In this document: positions 51,400-53,427 of the stretch, piece by piece
Layout of the letters: every line of letters starts with the position of its first letter
Numbering within the stretch: position 1 is the stretch's first letter
Assembly: GCF_002901705.1 (NCBI RefSeq)
Contig: NZ_PPPV01000012.1
Span: forward strand, 225,483 to 278,909
Source: Staphylococcus lugdunensis
GTDB lineage: Bacteria > Bacillota > Bacilli > Staphylococcales > Staphylococcaceae
DNA length: 53,427 nt
Reading direction: 5' to 3'
Translations under genes and position numbers: made by a program
Notes under the pieces: model-generated
Databases searched by the model: none
What the model was told of the DNA's origin: nothing
What the model saw: the letters and a program-made list of their open reading frames with translations, nothing else

Positions 51400-52380
51400 A
51401 TGATTACTGATAGACAATTAAGCATATTAAATGCGATTGTTGAAGATTATGTTGATTTTGGACAACCAATTGGTTCTAAAACCTTAATTGAAAATCATCA
51501 TCTTGATGTTAGTCCGGCAACCATTAGAAATGAAATGAAATTTTTAGAGGATTTAAACTTCATTGAGAAGACACATACCTCATCTGGACGTATTCCATCT
51601 GAAGAAGGTTTTAGATTTTATGTTAATCAATTATTAGAAGATACATCTCATCAAACGTTTAAAAAAGAACAACGTTTTCATCAATTGTTGATTGAAAATC
51701 ACTACGATATTTCATCGGCATTGAGTTATTTTGCAAATGAGTTGTCAACTGAATCTCAATACGCAACTTTGGTTATTCGTCCAAATCACAAACTGGATGT
51801 ACTAAATAAAGTTCATTTGATTCAAGCTAACCCATTACTTGTTATTCTTATTATGATTTTTTCATCAGGTCATGTAGAAAATGTTCATATTGCAACTAAA
51901 GATAAATTATCTAGTGCTCGATTGGTTCAAATTTCAAGTTTTATTAGTGATTATTTTAATCGCCAGCGCACTTTTAATTTAATGGCCGAGTTAAACCGAT
52001 TTTCGCAGTCAGATAGCGAAAAGAACTTTATTATTAAAGTCATAACAATGATGAGGCAACATATTCATAAACAAAGTAATAGCATTTACATGGGTGGAAA
52101 GGTTAAACTAATCAATACGTTAAATGAAACGAATGTTTCATCAATTCAACCTATTCTACAATATATTGAATCAAATCGAATTATGGAACTTTTAGATGAT
52201 TTTGCAAACTCTCAAGTAGATGTCAAAATTGGCAAGGAGATTGACGCAAATCTGAGCGATATTTCAATTATTGCAAGTGACTATCACTTCGATGATTCGC
52301 TCAAAGGTCAGATTGCTGTTATTGGACCAACAGCAATGCATTATCAAAATGTAATTCAATTACTTAGTAGAATTTGGTAG
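51400..52380 (+). CDS. hrcA: Heat-inducible transcription repressor HrcA
   Basis: Represses the dnaK and groE operons by binding CIRCE, with activity tuned by GroEL. The 326 residues have an N-terminal winged helix ([36 protein letters not shown] and the wing [15 protein letters not shown], to about 85), a GAF-like centre and a dimerisation domain. The ATG follows TGAGGTGG right after CIRCE. It is the first gene of hrcA-grpE-dnaK. Confidence 0.97.
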   Translation: MITDRQLSILNAIVEDYVDFGQPIGSKTLIENHHLDVSPATIRNEMKFLEDLNFIEKTHTSSGRIPSEEGFRFYVNQLLEDTSHQTFKKEQRFHQLLIENHYDISSALSYFANELSTESQYATLVIRPNHKLDVLNKVHLIQANPLLVILIMIFSSGHVENVHIATKDKLSSARLVQISSFISDYFNRQRTFNLMAELNRFSQSDSEKNFIIKVITMMRQHIHKQSNSIYMGGKVKLINTLNETNVSSIQPILQYIESNRIMELLDDFANSQVDVKIGKEIDANLSDISIIASDYHFDDSLKGQIAVIGPTAMHYQNVIQLLSRIW

Positions 52381-52408
52381 TAATTTGGATTATTTCGGAG
52401 GGCAGAAA

Positions 52409-53029
52409 ATGGCAGAAGAAAAAGAATCAGTGAAACAAAATAATGCTGAAGAAGTAGAACAAACAGATCACACTGTTAATGCTACGGAAACTGACGATGA
52501 AGCAAGTCAAGCTGATCAAAGTTCAGAACAGAATCAACAAGAAGAAGCAAACAATGAATCTGAAAAAATTGATTCACAAGAAGAAAAAATTAACGAGCTA
52601 GAACAATTAGCTAATGATAATGAAGAAAAATATTTGAGATTATATGCAGAGTTTGAAAATTATAAACGTCGTATTCAAAAAGAAAATGAAACAAATCGTG
52701 CATACAAAGCTCAAAGCGTGTTAACCGATATTTTACCTACGATTGATAACATTGAACGTGCATTACAAATTGAAGGTAATGATGAATCATTTAAATCGCT
52801 GCAAAAAGGTGTTCAAATGGTTCATGAAAGCTTATTAAGAGCTTTAAAAGACAATGGTCTTGAAGTGATTGAAACTGAAGGTCAAACATTTGATCCTAAT
52901 GTGCACCAAGCTGTAGTTCAAGATGATAATCCAGATTATGAATCTGGTGAAATTACTCAAGAACTGCAAAAGGGGTACAAATTGAAAGACCGCGTATTAA
53001 GACCATCAATGGTTAAAGTAAATCAATAA
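52409..53029 (+). CDS. grpE: Nucleotide exchange factor GrpE
   Basis: Co-chaperone that releases ADP from DnaK. ATG 52409 is chosen for its CGGAGGGC site; the frame is open from TTG 52385 but that has no support. The 206 residues have a long acidic, Gln/Glu-rich N-terminus (about 1-55), a coiled-coil dimer helix (about 55-130; the signature [14 protein letters not shown]), and the C-terminal beta domain with [16 protein letters not shown] and [16 protein letters not shown]. Confidence 0.97.
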   Translation: MAEEKESVKQNNAEEVEQTDHTVNATETDDEASQADQSSEQNQQEEANNESEKIDSQEEKINELEQLANDNEEKYLRLYAEFENYKRRIQKENETNRAYKAQSVLTDILPTIDNIERALQIEGNDESFKSLQKGVQMVHESLLRALKDNGLEVIETEGQTFDPNVHQAVVQDDNPDYESGEITQELQKGYKLKDRVLRPSMVKVNQ

Positions 53030-53085
53030 AACGTTGACGAAAATAACCAAATATATTACAAAACGAACATTGGAGGAATTTTATT

Positions 53086-53427
53086 ATGAGTAAAGTAATT
53101 GGAATCGACTTAGGTACAACAAATTCATGTGTCGCTATTTTAGAAGGTGACGAGCCTAAAGTAATTCAAAATCCTGAAGGTGCCCGCACAACACCATCTG
53201 TTGTTGCATTTAAAAACGGTGAAACACAAGTTGGTGAAGTTGCAAAACGTCAAGCAATCACTAACCCAAATACTGTTCAATCAATTAAACGTCACATGGG
53301 TTCAGATTATAAAGTAGATATTGAAGGAAAATCATACACACCTCAAGAAATTTCAGCTATGATTTTACAAAACTTAAAAAATACGGCTGAAAGTTATTTA
53401 GGAGAAAAAGTTGATAAAGCAGTAATT
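53086..53427 (+). CDS. dnaK: Molecular chaperone DnaK (Hsp70), N-terminal part
   Basis: The first 114 codons of Hsp70, cut by the end of the window. The actin-like ATPase start is clear: [20 protein letters not shown] with the phosphate-binding loop, then [24 protein letters not shown] and SIKRHMGSD. The spacer from grpE is 56 bases with TGGAGGAA before the ATG. It is expressed in the hrcA-grpE-dnaK operon under CIRCE/CtsR. Confidence 0.98.
   Translation, partial: MSKVIGIDLGTTNSCVAILEGDEPKVIQNPEGARTTPSVVAFKNGETQVGEVAKRQAITNPNTVQSIKRHMGSDYKVDIEGKSYTPQEISAMILQNLKNTAESYLGEKVDKAVI

Noticed and set aside
52385..52408. 8-residue N-terminal extension of GrpE from TTG
   Set aside because: The extension contains the ribosome binding site of the ATG at 52409.

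Overview
The window is an AT-rich chromosomal segment of a Staphylococcus. The evidence is the gene order (secDF-recJ-apt-rel-dtd-lytH-hisS-aspS-6S RNA-tcdA-rarA-cymR, then the alaS, yqeH/aroE, comE and dnaK neighbourhoods), a Rrf2 protein matching staphylococcal CymR with one cysteine at residue 25, a sigma-B-type promoter, and a dnaK operon carrying both CIRCE and CtsR-type sites. From memory, several proteins (AroE, LytH, GrpE) look diverged from S. aureus. I therefore place it in the genus, close to S. aureus in gene order, without fixing the species. I see no prophage, insertion sequence, CRISPR array, tRNA or rRNA gene.

Layout. 1-9.2 kb: protein export (secDF), recombination (recJ), purine salvage (apt), stringent response (rel), D-Tyr-tRNA deacylase (dtd) and a cell-wall amidase (lytH). 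9.2-13.8 kb: a T-box leader, hisS, aspS, 6S RNA and tcdA. 13.8-17 kb: rarA (minus strand), cymR, a small stress-type protein and a flavin monooxygenase-like gene (minus strand). 17-26.7 kb: a cysteine desulfurase with mnmA (wobble-uridine thiolation), a TPR protein, recD2, T-box-alaS, ireB, ruvX and a DUF1292 gene. 27-31 kb: trmR-trhP1-trhP2-udk-greA, which contains the tRNA U34 hydroxylation/methoxylation pathway. 31.3-36.9 kb: pxpB-pxpC-BCCP-biotin carboxylase-pxpA-NRAMP-like transporter. 37-42.7 kb: mtnN and the yqeG-yqeH-aroE-yhbY-nadD-yqeK-rsfS-yqeM cluster. 42.8-46.5 kb: comEA-comEB-comEC. 46.5-50 kb: holA, rpsT (minus strand), lepA. 50.2 kb to the end: hemW and hrcA-grpE-dnaK, with dnaK cut by the window edge.

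How the genes work together. Much of the window serves tRNA and the ribosome: two tRNA synthetase operons under T-box control, tRNA modification (tcdA, desulfurase+mnmA, trhP1/P2+trmR), D-aminoacyl-tRNA proofreading, and ribosome assembly or translation factors (yqeH, yhbY, rsfS, lepA, rpsT).

The two most interesting points are these. (1) The 31.3-36.9 kb operon places KipI/KipA-type (AHS1/AHS2) subunits beside a stand-alone biotin carboxylase and BCCP, plus a LamB/YcsF hydrolase and an NRAMP-fold transporter that lacks the DPGN metal ligands. Together these are the parts of a split, urea-carboxylase-like biotin enzyme for an amide or lactam such as 5-oxoproline. (2) comEA carries an apparent one-base frameshift that separates its membrane anchor from its DNA-binding part. 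It lies behind a terminator hairpin that also holds its ribosome binding site, and an intergenic repeat element sits between comEA and comEB.
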